DNA of 64,000 nucleotides, from positions 1,922,001-1,986,000 of the forward strand of contig NZ_CP019304.1 in NCBI RefSeq assembly GCF_001969265.1, read 5' to 3'. The translations under genes and the position numbers were made by a program. Shown in pieces: positions 36,701 to 46,814 of the stretch. Below the pieces are notes generated by a model. The model was not told the origin of the DNA. It made no database searches and worked only from the letters and a program-made list of their open reading frames with translations. Positions within the stretch are counted from its first letter, which is position 1, and every line of letters starts with the position of its first letter. Origin of the DNA: Arthrobacter sp. QXT-31 (GTDB taxonomy: Bacteria > Actinomycetota > Actinomycetes > Actinomycetales > Micrococcaceae).

Positions 36701-37981
36701 TTAGAGAACCGGGAGGACCTGGAGCCCGCCGAGGTATTTCTGCAGGGCTGCGGGCACGTTGACCGAGCCGTCGGCGTTCTGGTGGTGCTCCAGGAGGGCC
36801 ACGATCCAGCGCGTGGTTGCCAGCGTGCCATTGAGGGTGGCCACGGTTCGGGTGCCCTTAGGGCTGCCGTCCTCGGTAAACACCCGCTCACGGATGTTGA
36901 GCCGGCGTGCCTGGAAGGTGGTGCAGTTGGACGTGGAGGTCAGCTCGCGGTATGCACCCTGCGTGGGAACCCAGGCTTCGCAGTCGAACTTGCGGGCGGC
37001 GGACATGCCGAGGTCACCCGCGGCGGTGTCGATCACGCGGTACGGGAGCTCGCACTTGGCCAGCATCTGCTCTTCCCAGGCCAGCAGGCGCTCATGTTCG
37101 GCTGCGGCGTCTTCCACCGTGGTGTAGATAAACATCTCCACCTTGTTGAACTGGTGGACCCGGATGATCCCGCGGGTGTCCTTGCCGTGCGAACCGGCCT
37201 CGCGGCGGTAGCAGGAGCTCTGGCCGGCGTAGCGGATGGGGCCGGCGGAAAGGTCCATGATCTCATCGGCGTGGTACCCGGCCAGCGGCACCTCCGAGGT
37301 GCCCACAAGGTAAAGATCGTCTTCGGCGAGACGGTAGATCTCGGCGTCGTGCTTCACATCGAAGCCTGTGCCCTGCATGGTCTCGGGCCGGACCAGCGTG
37401 GGGGTGATCATGGGGATGAAGCCAGCCTCGATGGCCTGGTCCATGGCCATCTGGAGCAAGGCCATTTCCAGCCGGGCACCCACGCCGCGGAGGAAGTAGA
37501 AGCGCGCACCGGAGACCTTGGCGCCGCGCTCCATGTCAATTGCGCCGATCAGCTCGCCGATCTCGAGGTGGTCCCGGGGCTCGAAGTCCGGGAATTCGCG
37601 CGGCGCGCCCACCGTCTTGAGCACGACGTAGTCATCCTCGCCGCCTGCCGGGACGCCCTCTTCAATGAGGTTGGGAATGGTGCGCAGCAGTTCTTCCTGC
37701 TTGGCCTGGGCGGCATCGGCCTCAGCCGAGGCAGCCTTCACCGCACCCGCCAGTTCGCGGACCTCCGCGAGCAGCGCCTGCTTTTCCTCACCCTTGGCCT
37801 GCGCCACCTTCTTGCCGAACGCGTTCTGTTCGGCGCGGAGGTTTTCGAAGCTGATCAGTGCCGTGCGGCGCGCGGCGTCGGCGTCGATGATCGCGTCCAC
37901 CAGGGTTTCATCCACACCGCGGGCGCGCTGGCTGGCGCGGAACTTGTCCGGGTTTTCGCTGAGGTCTTTTACGTCGATCAC
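36701..37981 (-). CDS. serS: serine--tRNA ligase
   Basis: Charges tRNA-Ser and tRNA-Sec. It is 426 aa from the GTG at 37981. The N-terminal coiled-coil arm (about 30-105, rich in Lys/Glu/Ala) that grips the long variable arm is evident, and the class II motifs follow: motif 2 [25 protein letters not shown] (read in parts) and motif 3 in [14 protein letters not shown]. There is no clear ribosome binding site ahead of the GTG, so translation may be leaderless. It is divergent from the lipid kinase, with 55 bp between them. Confidence 0.97.
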   Translation of the reverse strand: MIDVKDLSENPDKFRASQRARGVDETLVDAIIDADAARRTALISFENLRAEQNAFGKKVAQAKGEEKQALLAEVRELAGAVKAASAEADAAQAKQEELLRTIPNLIEEGVPAGGEDDYVVLKTVGAPREFPDFEPRDHLEIGELIGAIDMERGAKVSGARFYFLRGVGARLEMALLQMAMDQAIEAGFIPMITPTLVRPETMQGTGFDVKHDAEIYRLAEDDLYLVGTSEVPLAGYHADEIMDLSAGPIRYAGQSSCYRREAGSHGKDTRGIIRVHQFNKVEMFIYTTVEDAAAEHERLLAWEEQMLAKCELPYRVIDTAAGDLGMSAARKFDCEAWVPTQGAYRELTSTSNCTTFQARRLNIRERVFTEDGSPKGTRTVATLNGTLATTRWIVALLEHHQNADGSVNVPAALQKYLGGLQVLPVL

Positions 37982-38036
37982 CAGACAAGGGTATCTAATC
38001 TGCGGGACACTCCGGGCGGGATAGTGTTGGAGCACC

Positions 38037-39101
38037 ATGAGCGACCTGCTTCTTTACGTCCTGATCGCTGTAGCACTGGCTTTCGCCGTCTCCAGCTGGT
38101 GGGGCGTGCGCAAGCTGAAGGCCCTGCACATCCGCAGCGCCGTGCGGGAAGAGGCCCACGAACACGGGCTGGAAAAGCAGCGCGTCGCGGTCATCCTCAA
38201 CCCCATCAAAGCCAAGGCCGATGAAGCGCGCGCCACCATCCAGCGTGCCTGCCTGGCCGCCGGCTGGGAGGAGCCCCGGTTCTTCGAAACGACGCCGGAG
38301 GATCCGGGCCATTCGCAGGTCCGGGCGGCGCTGGAGTATGGAGCCGACGTCGTTCTGGTGGGCGGCGGCGACGGCACAGTGCGCGTGGCGGCCGAGGCCC
38401 TGGCCCACACTGGGGTGGCGATGGGACTGATCCCCCTGGGCACCGGCAACCTGCTGGCCCGCAACGTGGACCTGGACGTCTACGATCTGTACGGCAACAT
38501 CCAGACCGCGCTCTTTGGCCGCCAGCGCTTCATCGATACAGCCCGGATGGAGATCGAGAACTCGCTGACCGGCCATTCCTCAAGCCACTCGTTCCTGGTC
38601 ATCGCAGGCATCGGCATGGACGCCGAGGTGGTGGGTGACACGAACGACGACCTCAAGCGCGCCGTCGGCTGGCTCGCCTACACGGAGGCGGGAGTCCGCC
38701 ACCTTCCCGGGCGCAGGAAAAAAGTCGCTATCTCCCTTGATGACCAGCCGGACCAGTCCAGGAAGATCCGTAGTGTCCTGTTTGCCAACTGCGGCCTGGT
38801 TCCGGGCGGCATCGACTTCATCCCGCAGGCCATGATCGACGACGGGATGCTGGACGTGGTGGTCATGAGCCCCCGCAGCGCCGTTGGCTGGCTGGCGATG
38901 TACGCCAAGATCGTCTTCAAGCACAAGCGGCACCTTCCCGTCATGAGCGTGTACCGCTCGGGCAAGGTGGTCATCAAGTGCCCCGAACCCATGCCTACGC
39001 AACTCGACGGCGACACGTCGGGGGCCGCCACAAAGGTGACGGTGCAGGTGGAGCCCAGATCGCTGCTGGTCCGGGTCAGGGAGGAAACTGCGCGGGCCTA
39101 G
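38037..39101 (+). CDS. diacylglycerol/lipid kinase family protein
   Basis: A 354-aa kinase of the DAGK-catalytic family (YegS/DgkB type). It has an N-terminal membrane helix (about 3-22), then the nucleotide-binding [13 protein letters not shown] and GGGDGT at 109-114, and [14 protein letters not shown] near 139-152. The catalytic second domain includes GIGMDAEVV. It probably phosphorylates a membrane lipid such as diacylglycerol or a sphingosine-like lipid. It is divergent from serS and convergent with the small gene at 39098, with 4 nt overlap. Confidence 0.9.
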   Translation: MSDLLLYVLIAVALAFAVSSWWGVRKLKALHIRSAVREEAHEHGLEKQRVAVILNPIKAKADEARATIQRACLAAGWEEPRFFETTPEDPGHSQVRAALEYGADVVLVGGGDGTVRVAAEALAHTGVAMGLIPLGTGNLLARNVDLDVYDLYGNIQTALFGRQRFIDTARMEIENSLTGHSSSHSFLVIAGIGMDAEVVGDTNDDLKRAVGWLAYTEAGVRHLPGRRKKVAISLDDQPDQSRKIRSVLFANCGLVPGGIDFIPQAMIDDGMLDVVVMSPRSAVGWLAMYAKIVFKHKRHLPVMSVYRSGKVVIKCPEPMPTQLDGDTSGAATKVTVQVEPRSLLVRVREETARA

Positions 39102-39313
39102 GCTGTCTTCGCGGAGCCGGCGTGTTTGGCTGACTCGGCTGCGGCTTTGGCGGCTGCCCGGGCTTCGGACTGTTCGCGGATCATGGCCTGTTCCTCTTCG
39201 AAGCGCAGGCGGTCAGCGCGGTCGGCCTCGTCCCCGTCCCAGTCCTGGTTCTCCGCTGTTGGCTTGGGATTGACGATCATTCCCTGACCGTCATTGCTGT
39301 TTTTGTCCGACAT
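39098..39313 (-). CDS. small hypothetical charged protein
   Basis: A 71-aa hydrophilic protein, acidic in its first half and Ala/Lys/Glu-rich in the second, which probably forms a helix (EEEQAMIREQSEARAAAKAA). There is no membrane segment. A good GAAAGGAGCGG-type ribosome binding site on the minus strand precedes its ATG. It overlaps the convergent lipid kinase stop by 4 nt. The function is unknown. Confidence 0.6.
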   Translation of the reverse strand: MSDKNSNDGQGMIVNPKPTAENQDWDGDEADRADRLRFEEEQAMIREQSEARAAAKAAAESAKHAGSAKTA

Positions 39314-39405
39314 GACCCGCTCCTTTCGTTGGGGCCATCCCTTTGTTGATCAGGCAAGCATACGCACCGCAACAGGGGCAGGGAAGTGCCCCGAGGGGCA
39401 TTTAT

Positions 39406-40386
39406 CTACGCTGACGGCGAAGCTTGGATCGGGGTTCCCGAGTCCACAGATTCTCCGGCGAGTATCCCGTCGACCCATGCATGCGCTGCCTGGAATGCCT
39501 CATCGGACGTGTGGGCCGGCACCACGGGAGCCTGCGCATCTGCACGGCGGTAGGACCCCAGGAAGCGAGTGGCCGGGCTGATGCGGTGCAGGCCGGCGAG
39601 GGCGTCGGCGACCCGCGCATCGCCCACATGGCCGTCTGCATCGATGCTGAAGAAGTAGTGCCCCAGGTACTGCCCTGTGGGCCGGGATTCGATGCGGCTC
39701 AGGTTGACGCCGCGCGTGGCGAACTGGTCCAGGATTTCCATTAGGGCGCCCGGCCGGTCCTCGGGCAGCGGCACCACCACGGTTGTCTTGTCGGCGCCGG
39801 TTCGGGCAGGCAGGGCTCCCGGGCGGCTGACCAGGATGAAACGGGTCACGGCGCCGGGGTTGTCGCCGATGTTCTCGGCCAGCACGTGGAGTCCGGGCTG
39901 CTCGACGGCGACTATCGGCGCGCAGATGGCGGCGTCGTAGTGGGCGTCATCCTCCAGCAGGCCCATCGCGGCGGCAGCCGTCGAGGATCCGGGAATGTAT
40001 TCTGCTCCGGGAATATGAGCATCCACCCACAGGCGGCACTGCGCCCAGGCATGCCCGTGGGTGGAGATCCGGCGGATCCCGGACAGCTCAACGCCCGGCC
40101 GCGCCACCAGCACGAAGCTGATGGGCACCAGGGCCTCGCGGATGATCCGCAGTTCCTGTCCGGTGGCGATGGCGTCCAGGGTCGCCGTTACCCCGCCTTC
40201 CACGGAATTCTCAATGGGCACCATGGCAGCGTCCACCGACCCGTCCCGGACCCTGTCCAGCGCCGCGTTGACGTTGGAGGACGGGATGCGCACGGCTTCC
40301 GCCGCATCCGGCACCTGCATCAGCGCCGCCTCCGTGAAGGTGCCCTCGGGGCCGAGGAAGGTGTAGGTGCGGCGGGCGGCGGGCAT
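39406..40386 (-). CDS. pheA: prephenate dehydratase
   Basis: Converts prephenate to phenylpyruvate for phenylalanine synthesis. It is 326 aa, as a stand-alone dehydratase without chorismate mutase. It begins with YTFLGPEGTFTEAAL, the catalytic motif is GAVTRFILVSR near 190-200, and the C-terminal ACT domain contains the regulatory SRIESRPTGQYLGHYFF, which binds phenylalanine. The serS-to-pheA neighbourhood resembles that in M. tuberculosis. A small rhodanese gene lies upstream on the same strand. Confidence 0.97.
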   Translation of the reverse strand: MPAARRTYTFLGPEGTFTEAALMQVPDAAEAVRIPSSNVNAALDRVRDGSVDAAMVPIENSVEGGVTATLDAIATGQELRIIREALVPISFVLVARPGVELSGIRRISTHGHAWAQCRLWVDAHIPGAEYIPGSSTAAAAMGLLEDDAHYDAAICAPIVAVEQPGLHVLAENIGDNPGAVTRFILVSRPGALPARTGADKTTVVVPLPEDRPGALMEILDQFATRGVNLSRIESRPTGQYLGHYFFSIDADGHVGDARVADALAGLHRISPATRFLGSYRRADAQAPVVPAHTSDEAFQAAHAWVDGILAGESVDSGTPIQASPSA

Positions 40387-40426
40387 GGATATTCCTTACG
40401 GGTACGGAGTGCGGGCTCAGGCAGCC

Positions 40427-40484
40427 GGACGGCCTGAAAGAGGCGGAGCTGCCTAATGAACGGAGCCGCCTAACGAACGGGACG
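40427..40484. repeat. short imperfect tandem duplication between pheA and the rhodanese gene
   Basis: A unit GGAGCYGCCTAAYGAAC occurs twice in tandem in the 100-bp gap, with two base differences. The gap otherwise shows no feature. It may be a recent slippage duplication. Confidence 0.4.
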
Positions 40485-40486
40485 GC

Positions 40487-40813
40487 TCAGAGAACTACGG
40501 GTTTGAGGCCGTTGTCGGATACCAGCGGTTTGCCGGATTCCAGCCACTGGTCCATGCCGCCGGCCACGTTTACTGCCGAATAGCCCTGGCCCACCAGCCA
40601 CTGCGCCGCACGGAAGGAGCGGCCGCCGGTCCGGCAGATGACATACAGGTCCTCGTCCGGGTCGAGGTCGTCCAGGCGTCCCGGCAACTGGTCCAGCGGG
40701 ATGTGCACGGCGCCCTCGGCGTGGCCCGCCGCCCATTCGTAGTCCTCCCGTACGTCCAGGATGGTGGCGTCCGCGGGGACGTCCTTCACGGTGACGGTGT
40801 CGAAGTCGCTCAT
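40487..40813 (-). CDS. rhodanese-like domain protein
   Basis: A 108-aa single rhodanese domain. The active cysteine C60 lies in YVICRTGGRSFRAAQWL, and the domain opens with ATILDVREDYEWAAGH and HAEGAVHIPL. The six-residue active-site loop CRTGGRS is of sulfurtransferase type, likely to move sulfane sulfur from thiosulfate or a persulfide. It is cytoplasmic. It is upstream of pheA on the same strand and divergent from the amidase. The exact acceptor is unknown. Confidence 0.92.
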   Translation of the reverse strand: MSDFDTVTVKDVPADATILDVREDYEWAAGHAEGAVHIPLDQLPGRLDDLDPDEDLYVICRTGGRSFRAAQWLVGQGYSAVNVAGGMDQWLESGKPLVSDNGLKPVVL

Positions 40814-40963
40814 GGGAGTCCTCTCCTTGCTGCAAGCTCTCTGATCTCAAGCTCTCAACTCCAGCGTATCGCCAGCGCAGCGCCCCGCACCCTCCGGCCG
40901 GCACAGGTTACGCTGGTCCGAAGCCCGCGAACCGCTCGAAATGGAGCACAGCAAAGGAGCACA

Positions 40964-42412
40964 GTGTCCGCCCCACCGAGCCTGGCTGACATCCACCGCC
41001 TGCCGGCCGTCCAGCTGCAGGCAGCGCTGCGTTCCGGAGAACTCTCCGCCCGTGAGGTCACGGCCCATTTCCTGGCGCGGATCGAGGAATCAAACCCGAG
41101 GCTGGGCGCCTTCATCACCGTTACCGGGCCGCGGGCCATGGCCGAGGCAGCGGCGGCCGATGCCCTGTTCGCACGGCCTCACCGCGGCCGGCCCCTGCCG
41201 CCGCTGCACGGGATGCCCGTCGCTTTCAAGGACCTCACCGATGTTGCCGGCGTGGTCACCACGCACGGCAGCGCAGCGCTGGAACGGCGTCCAGCGCCAA
41301 CTGATGGCGCCCTCGCTGCGGCTCTCCGGAACGCGGGGGCCATCTCCCTCGGCAAAACGCAGGTTCCCGAATTCGGGCTGACGGCGTACAGCGAAAACCG
41401 CATTGCACCGCCGTCGCGCAATCCGCACGCCCTGAGCAGGAGCTCCGGCGGTTCGTCCGGCGGCAGCGCCGCTGCCGTCGCTGCAGGTCTGGTGCCGTTC
41501 GCACCCGGGACCGACGGCGGCGGGTCGATCCGGATTCCGGCGGCGGCATGCGGCCTGCTGGGACTGAAGCCCGGCAGGGGAATAGTCCCGGCGGGTGAGA
41601 GCAGCGGGGATCCCGCCGGCCTGGTGGTGGCCGGACCGCTGGCGCGCTCCGCGGCCGACGCCGCTCTGCTGCTGGACGTCCTGGCGCCCAACGGCACGGG
41701 AAATCCGGACGGCGTGGGCTACCTGGCCACCGTCGACCGGGCGCCTTCCCCGCTGCGAATCGGCGTCAGCCTGGACAGCCCTTGGGCTGGAATCTTCCCG
41801 TTCACCCCCGATCCCGAAGCAATGGACGCGCTGGACACCGGCATCCGGCTGCTCACGAGTGCGGGGCACGATGTGGTGGAGGCCGGGATCCGGTACGACA
41901 ACCGTTACCCCGACGCGTTCACCACCGCCTGGACGGCAGGAGTGGGAGCGGCCCGGATCGCACCGCACCGGGAAGCCCTGCTGACGCCGCTGACACGCAC
42001 CTTCCGGCGGCGGGCACAACAGCGCAGCGCCGCGAAACTCAACGAATGCCTCGCATTCCTGCGGCAGTTCGAACGTGACACGCTGGCGCAGTATTCAGCC
42101 TGGGACCTGATCCTGACGCCGGCCCTGGCCCAGACGCCGCGCCCGGTGGGCTGGTTTACGGGGTCGGGCCATGGGGACGGCCGGTGGCCGGCGTCGGAAT
42201 GGGCAGGCGATGCCGACGGCGACTACCGCAGGCAGTGCGAATTCGCACCGTGGTCATCGATGGTCAACGTATGCGGCCTGCCGGCGGTCAGCATTCCCGT
42301 GCACTGGACCGGGGGCAGACCGGGAACAGGGCTGCCGATGGGCATCCAGCTGATTGGCCGGCCCGGTTCCGAGTCGCTGCTTCTGCAGGTGGCGGCCCAG
42401 CTGGGGTTTTAG
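40964..42412 (+). CDS. amidase (amidase signature family)
   Basis: A 482-aa enzyme of the amidase signature family, probably cytoplasmic. The catalytic Lys is K89 (GMPVAFKDLTD), the cis-Ser is near S164 in SRSSGGSSGGSAA, and the nucleophile Ser is S188 in TDGGGSIRIPA. The GTG at 40964 follows AAAGGAG; an extension to 40703 is the shadow of the rhodanese gene. The lack of neighbouring gatB or gatC makes a tRNA amidotransferase role unlikely. The substrate is not predictable. Confidence 0.95.
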   Translation: MSAPPSLADIHRLPAVQLQAALRSGELSAREVTAHFLARIEESNPRLGAFITVTGPRAMAEAAAADALFARPHRGRPLPPLHGMPVAFKDLTDVAGVVTTHGSAALERRPAPTDGALAAALRNAGAISLGKTQVPEFGLTAYSENRIAPPSRNPHALSRSSGGSSGGSAAAVAAGLVPFAPGTDGGGSIRIPAAACGLLGLKPGRGIVPAGESSGDPAGLVVAGPLARSAADAALLLDVLAPNGTGNPDGVGYLATVDRAPSPLRIGVSLDSPWAGIFPFTPDPEAMDALDTGIRLLTSAGHDVVEAGIRYDNRYPDAFTTAWTAGVGAARIAPHREALLTPLTRTFRRRAQQRSAAKLNECLAFLRQFERDTLAQYSAWDLILTPALAQTPRPVGWFTGSGHGDGRWPASEWAGDADGDYRRQCEFAPWSSMVNVCGLPAVSIPVHWTGGRPGTGLPMGIQLIGRPGSESLLLQVAAQLGF

Positions 42413-42428
42413 TCGGGGGTGCAGCCAG

Positions 42429-42899
42429 TCAGACCGTGCTGGACGTGCTGGCGACACTCGCCAGGATGGTGAGCCCCACGATCGCGAGAACGGTCAGGGC
42501 CAGTCCGATATACCCCATCACCAGGCCGGCGATGGCGAAGCCACGGCCCGACGGTTCGCGCCGCAGCGCCAGGTGCCCCAGGATCACGGCGGCCAGCTGC
42601 GGCAGGACGAGGACCCCGAAGCCCAGGTACACGGCGATGCCGCAGCACAGGCTGGCGATGCTCAGGCCCTTGGGCTGGGGTGTAGCTCCGTAATAGGACG
42701 GCTGGCCGTAGGGGCTGGAATACTGCTGGCCGTATTGCTGGCCGTACTGGTAGCCGTACTGCTGGCCATAGGGACTGGCCTGCTGCGCAGGGTTGTACAG
42801 TGGCGGGGCCGGCATGTCCGGGCCCTGGGTGTTGTACGGCGGTTTCTGGCGGGTGTCCGGCGCCGGCTCGTCACCGGATCCGGGGCGCTGCTCGGTCAT
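42429..42899 (-). CDS. DUF4190 membrane protein with Tyr/Gln/Gly-rich tail
   Basis: A 156-aa protein. Residues 1-75 are disordered and carry YGQQY/YGYQYGQ repeats; residues about 78-150 hold two membrane helices with the DUF4190 signature (AAVILGHLALRREPSGRGFAIAGLVMGYIGL read in parts). Such proteins often sit next to Tyr/Gln/Pro-rich cell-envelope proteins, but the function is unknown. It is convergent with the amidase, with 16 bp between the stops. Confidence 0.85.
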   Translation of the reverse strand: MTEQRPGSGDEPAPDTRQKPPYNTQGPDMPAPPLYNPAQQASPYGQQYGYQYGQQYGQQYSSPYGQPSYYGATPQPKGLSIASLCCGIAVYLGFGVLVLPQLAAVILGHLALRREPSGRGFAIAGLVMGYIGLALTVLAIVGLTILASVASTSSTV

Positions 42900-42978
42900 G
42901 GAAATCCCCTCATGTGGTCCTCAACAGAACCTTACCGCCGCCACCGGACAATGCTCCTCCTCATTTGGGGGCTCCTGC

Positions 42979-43911
42979 TCACTTGGGGAGCAGCTCCCAC
43001 AACAGCCACAGGGGCGGCGCCAGCAATGCCGCAGAAACGAGCCCGGCGACGAGTGACCTCCCCACCACGTGCGTTACCGTGCCCGGACGGCGGTCCTGGC
43101 CGTACAGGTAGTGCGGTGGAGCGGGACGTCTCTTGGCCGGGCGCCGGAGGCGGCCATCAGTACCGGGGTGGCCTGTGGGGCCGGCTGCGCCCAGGCGCGC
43201 TGTGCCCGCTCCGCCGCCATTTCCGCCCGCGGCGCCGCGCAAGCCGGGATTCCGGGCCAGGCCCGTGTCCGGTACCTGCGGACGGGTAAGAAGTTGCCCG
43301 AGCTGGGCGTAGAGCTTCAAGACCGACGGCGCATCAAGCACGTCGGGCAGGTCGGTCACGGCCGCAGTGACGCAGTCGATCCCCCGCACCTCGATGCCTG
43401 AACCGGTGGTGCCCTGCAGTTCCGGCTGGGCAGTCAGGCAGATCAGTGACCGGACCAGCCTCCGCCGCTGTGCCGGCAGGACCGCGGCAACCGCGGCCGC
43501 CTGCGCCAGCGCCGCCTCCACCGCCGGGAACCGGTCATGACCGTTCTGCCGCAGCGCGCCATCCACGACGTCCACGCGGCCGGACCAGTTTTTGGCGTTG
43601 ACCACCACTACCCCGCCGGGGCCCACCAGGACATGTTCCAGCCGGGCGAGCGGGCGGCCCGGCCAGTGGACATCATGCAGGAGGAACCAGCCGTAGGCGC
43701 CCAACCGGGCAAGCCGTTCGGCCACGAGGTGGTTCACCTGCTCCATGTGAACAGGGCCAGCATGAACAGGGCCGCTTCCAATCGGGTCTGCGCCGCCGGG
43801 GCAGCCACCGCCATGGGCACCCGATTCATTAGAGCCGAGGTCGCGCTTCAGCCGCGCGATCCGTTCGGAGGCGAGCCTCGTCCGTTCGAATGCTGCATCT
43901 CCAGCCCCCAT
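42979..43911 (-). CDS. NERD domain protein with C-terminal membrane helix
   Basis: A 310-aa protein. A NERD (nuclease-related) domain covers about 70-180, with the typical EHVLVGPGGVVVVNAKNWSG, whose Lys/Asn resembles restriction-nuclease folds. The C-terminus is Gly/Pro/Arg-rich and ends in a membrane helix (about 285-308, LVAGLVSAALLAPPLWLLWE). A GPVHAGPVHMEQ repeat near residue 50 comes from a short DNA duplication at 43745-43772. NERD proteins are thought to act on DNA or in regulation, but the function here is unknown. It is divergent from pgm. Confidence 0.85.
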   Translation of the reverse strand: MGAGDAAFERTRLASERIARLKRDLGSNESGAHGGGCPGGADPIGSGPVHAGPVHMEQVNHLVAERLARLGAYGWFLLHDVHWPGRPLARLEHVLVGPGGVVVVNAKNWSGRVDVVDGALRQNGHDRFPAVEAALAQAAAVAAVLPAQRRRLVRSLICLTAQPELQGTTGSGIEVRGIDCVTAAVTDLPDVLDAPSVLKLYAQLGQLLTRPQVPDTGLARNPGLRGAAGGNGGGAGTARLGAAGPTGHPGTDGRLRRPAKRRPAPPHYLYGQDRRPGTVTHVVGRSLVAGLVSAALLAPPLWLLWELLPK

Positions 43912-44276
43912 TGTTCACCTCTGCCTTGCTTGCTCGTATAACACTTGCTCTCGTCCAACAAATGACCGGGCCAATTCACCCAAGCCAAAATCAGCCATCG
44001 CCAAATCAGCCGGGCGTAAACGTCCCGCCCTGAAAGACCGGACAAATTTACCGGTCCAAAGGGGCCGAATTTCCCGCCACCGGGTGGCTGGCGTCCTGCC
44101 GTTTGAACGTAACAGCCGCCTCAGGGGCGGGTATATAAGTACTTTTCCGGCACTACTCAGTTTTTTGTTCCGGATAAATGCAAGTAGTCCGCAAAAATCG
44201 GTGACATTCTGCGTCACAGGGGCCGGATTCCGGACACTTAATGTTGCCCTTCGCCGACGTCTGGCATGCTGGTGCC
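43912..44276. other. 365-bp divergent intergenic region between the NERD gene and pgm
   Basis: No gene is visible. It contains TATATA at 44132-44137 (a possible -10), GACCGG/CCGGTC around an AT-rich centre near 44035-44060, and a GTGAC-N7-GTCAC dyad at 44201-44217. The dyad is the best operator candidate for pgm, but its half-site spacing is wrong for a GlxR/Crp site. Confidence 0.4.
44201..44217. promoter_or_regulatory. GTGAC-N7-GTCAC dyad upstream of pgm
   Basis: Perfect 5-bp arms 60 bp ahead of the pgm ATG. It resembles a Crp-family operator by sequence, but the spacer is one or more bases too long. The function is unknown. Confidence 0.35.
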
Positions 44277-45938
44277 ATGGCTAGCCGAGCGGGCACAGTT
44301 GCCCAACCCCAAGACCTTGTCGACCTGACCGCACTGCTCGACGCGTACTACGACGTCAAGCCTGACCTGGGGGATCCCGGGCAGCGCGTGGCGTTCGGAA
44401 CCTCCGGGCACCGCGGATCAAGCCTGAAGGCGTCCTTCAATGAGGGGCACATCCTGGCGATCACGCAGGCGATCGTGGAATACCGTGCAGGACAGGGCAT
44501 CACCGGCCCGCTGTTCCTGGCCAAGGACACCCACGGTCTGAGTGAACCGGCGCAGAACTCCGCCCTTGAGGTGCTGGCTGCGAACGGCGTGAATGTCCTC
44601 ATCGATGCGCGGCACGGCTACACCCCCACCCCGGCACTGAGCCACGCCATCCTCACCTACAACCGCAACGCCCCGTCCGGCGCCCCGCAGGCTGACGGCA
44701 TCGTTGTTACTCCGAGCCACAACCCGCCGGCGGACGGCGGTTTCAAGTACAACCCTCCGCACGGCGGACCGGCCGACACCGACGCGACGGGCTGGATCGC
44801 CAACCGTGCCAACGAACTGCTGGAGAACGGGCTCCGCGGCGTGAAGCGGATTCCGCTGGCCCAGGCGCTTGAGGCCGAAACCACCGGAAAGTTCGATTTC
44901 CTGAGCAGCTATGTGGACGACCTGCCCTCCGTCCTGAACCTCGACGCCATCCGCGATGCCGGGGTCCGGATCGGAGCCGACCCCATGGGCGGTGCGTCCG
45001 TGGACTACTGGGGCGAGATCGGCGAACGCCACCAGCTCAACCTCACAGTGGTCAACCCCACGGTGGACCCGCAGTGGGCATTCATGACCCTGGACTGGGA
45101 CGAGAAGATCCGGATGGACTGCTCTTCCCCGTCGGCCATGGCCTCGCTGATCAACAGGATGGCTGTTGGTGCGGATGGGTCCACTCCCTTCGACGTCGCC
45201 ACCGGTAACGACGCGGACGCCGACCGGCACGGCATTGTCACACCCGATGGCGGCCTGATGAACCCCAACCACTACCTCGCGGTGGCCATCGACTACCTGT
45301 ACCGCAACCGCAGCGGCTGGAACCCGAACTCCGTCGTGGGCAAGACCCTCGTGTCCTCCTCGATCATCGACCGCGTGGCGGACGGCCTGGGCCGCAAGCT
45401 CGTGGAGGTGCCCGTGGGCTTCAAGTGGTTCGTCCCGGGCCTGCTCTCCGGCGAAGGCGCGTTCGGCGGCGAGGAATCGGCCGGTGCCTCGTTCAACAAG
45501 CGGGACGGCAGCGTCTGGACCACGGACAAGGACGGCATCCTGCTGGCTCTGCTGGCCTCGGAGATCACGGCCGTCACCGGCAAGTCGCCGTCGCAGCTCT
45601 ACAAGGGCCTGACCGACCAGTTCGGTGCTCCGGTTTACGCACGCATTGACGCCGCCGCCACCCGGGACCAGAAGGCCGCCCTCGGCAAGCTGTCCCCGGA
45701 GGACGTCACCGCCACTGAGCTGGCCGGCGAGACGATCACGGCCAAGCTGACCAAGGCACCGGGCAACGGCGCCTCCATCGGTGGCCTGAAGGTGGTCACC
45801 GAGAACGCGTGGTTCGCGGCCCGCCCCTCCGGCACCGAGGATGTCTACAAGATCTACGCGGAGTCCTTCAAGGGCGCCGACCACCTCAAGCAGGTCCAGG
45901 CCGAAGCCAAGGCCCTGGTGGACGGGGTCATTTCCTAG
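44277..45938 (+). CDS. pgm: phosphoglucomutase (alpha-D-glucose phosphate-specific)
   Basis: Interconverts glucose 1-phosphate and glucose 6-phosphate, linking glycolysis with glycogen and cell-wall sugar synthesis. It is 553 aa from the ATG at 44277. The phosphoserine loop VVTPSHNPP has S147, the metal-binding loop [12 protein letters not shown] segment [15 protein letters not shown] is present, and the phosphate-binding [16 protein letters not shown] lies at the C-terminus. It is followed by a good terminator. An upstream extension to 44241 is not supported. Confidence 0.97.
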   Translation: MASRAGTVAQPQDLVDLTALLDAYYDVKPDLGDPGQRVAFGTSGHRGSSLKASFNEGHILAITQAIVEYRAGQGITGPLFLAKDTHGLSEPAQNSALEVLAANGVNVLIDARHGYTPTPALSHAILTYNRNAPSGAPQADGIVVTPSHNPPADGGFKYNPPHGGPADTDATGWIANRANELLENGLRGVKRIPLAQALEAETTGKFDFLSSYVDDLPSVLNLDAIRDAGVRIGADPMGGASVDYWGEIGERHQLNLTVVNPTVDPQWAFMTLDWDEKIRMDCSSPSAMASLINRMAVGADGSTPFDVATGNDADADRHGIVTPDGGLMNPNHYLAVAIDYLYRNRSGWNPNSVVGKTLVSSSIIDRVADGLGRKLVEVPVGFKWFVPGLLSGEGAFGGEESAGASFNKRDGSVWTTDKDGILLALLASEITAVTGKSPSQLYKGLTDQFGAPVYARIDAAATRDQKAALGKLSPEDVTATELAGETITAKLTKAPGNGASIGGLKVVTENAWFAARPSGTEDVYKIYAESFKGADHLKQVQAEAKALVDGVIS

Positions 45939-45965
45939 GCCTGTCAGGGAACCCGCCAGCAACCG

Positions 45966-46001
45966 GAAAGCGCCGGATGGCATCAGCCATCCGGCGCTTT
46001 C
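45966..46001 (+). terminator. rho-independent terminator after pgm
   Basis: GAAAGCGCCGGATGG (45966-45980) and its exact complement (45987-46001) form a 15-bp stem with a 6-nt loop, 28 bp after the pgm stop. The right arm ends in TTTC. Confidence 0.85.
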
Positions 46002-46136
46002 TTCATCTGCCGTCCAGGCGCGTACTTCATGCGCATCCTGCGGAATATGGACCGGCGCAACAGGTCCAAACAGGACTAATATTGGAAGTGGCCCGGATGC
46101 ATGCCTTGCAGTTCTGAACTGCAGAAATACTGTCCA

Positions 46137-46176
46137 GAATGCCTCCGGAATGTCCCCCATATTGCCGGAGGCATTC
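46137..46176 (-). terminator. terminator after the nitroreductase gene
   Basis: GAATGCCTCCGG (46137-46148) pairs with CCGGAGGCATTC (46165-46176) around a 16-nt loop, about 33 bp after the minus-strand stop. Just beyond it, 46107-46123 holds a small TGCAGTTC/GAACTGCA palindrome. Confidence 0.65.
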
Positions 46177-46208
46177 CGTGTCCGGGCCGGGTATCCAGGC
46201 CGGGGAAA

Positions 46209-46814
46209 CTAGACCGTGCGGACCACGTCGTCGTAGGCGAACTTGGGCTTCGCCTCACCCCAGGCCTCGGGGCCGGGCTGGCCGATGTTCACCACCAGGA
46301 AGCTCTTCTGGTCGCCTGCCGGGAAGAATTCGGCGTCGATGGCGGAGAAGTCAGCGCCGGTCATCGGGCCTGCGGCGAAGCCGAGCGAGCGCACGGCCAG
46401 GATGAAGTAGCCGGCCTGCAGGTGGGCGTTGTTGTTGCCCGTGGACGTGGCCAGGTCAGGGGAGGCGTCGTACATGGCCTTGGGGGCGTTGTAGCCGGGG
46501 AGGAAGTTGTCCCACTGCTCCTGCCATGCGGTGTCGTAGCTGAGGATCGCGACCAGGGGCGCGGAGGCCGTCTTGGCCCGGTTGCCCGAGGACAGCGTGG
46601 CCACGAGCTTGGCGCGGGCCTCCTCCGAGCGCACATAGGTGACGCGCAGCGGCTGGGAGTTGAAGGCGGTGGGGCCGAACTTGGTCAGTTCATAGATGGC
46701 GCGGGCCTGCTGCTCGCTGACCTCGCCGGTGAAGGCGTTGGCGGTGCGGGCTTCGGCAAAGATGGCGTCAACGGCGGCGGAATCAATCACTGCTTCTTCA
46801 TGGGCGATGGTCAT
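46209..46814 (-). CDS. nitroreductase-family protein (RutE/malonic semialdehyde reductase-like)
   Basis: A 201-aa flavin reductase with the nitroreductase fold. It begins TIAHEEAVIDSAAVDAIFAEARTANAFT and has the FMN-contact region LTKFGPTAFNSQPLRV near 40-55 and GNNNAHLQAGYFILAVRSLG in the middle, as in E. coli RutE. The ATG at 46814 has AAAGGGG upstream; the frame further up is a shadow of the permease. It is divergent from a uracil permease, which makes a pyrimidine-catabolism role attractive but unproven. Confidence 0.88.
   Translation of the reverse strand: MTIAHEEAVIDSAAVDAIFAEARTANAFTGEVSEQQARAIYELTKFGPTAFNSQPLRVTYVRSEEARAKLVATLSSGNRAKTASAPLVAILSYDTAWQEQWDNFLPGYNAPKAMYDASPDLATSTGNNNAHLQAGYFILAVRSLGFAAGPMTGADFSAIDAEFFPAGDQKSFLVVNIGQPGPEAWGEAKPKFAYDDVVRTV

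Noticed and set aside
42700..42790. Possible CRISPR-like or minisatellite repeat
   Set aside because: The repeats encode the in-frame YGQQY tail of the DUF4190 protein and have no spacer structure.
44201..44217. GTGAC-N7-GTCAC as a GlxR/Crp site upstream of pgm
   Set aside because: The spacer between GTGA and TCAC is too long for the TGTGA-N6-TCACA consensus; kept only as an unidentified dyad.
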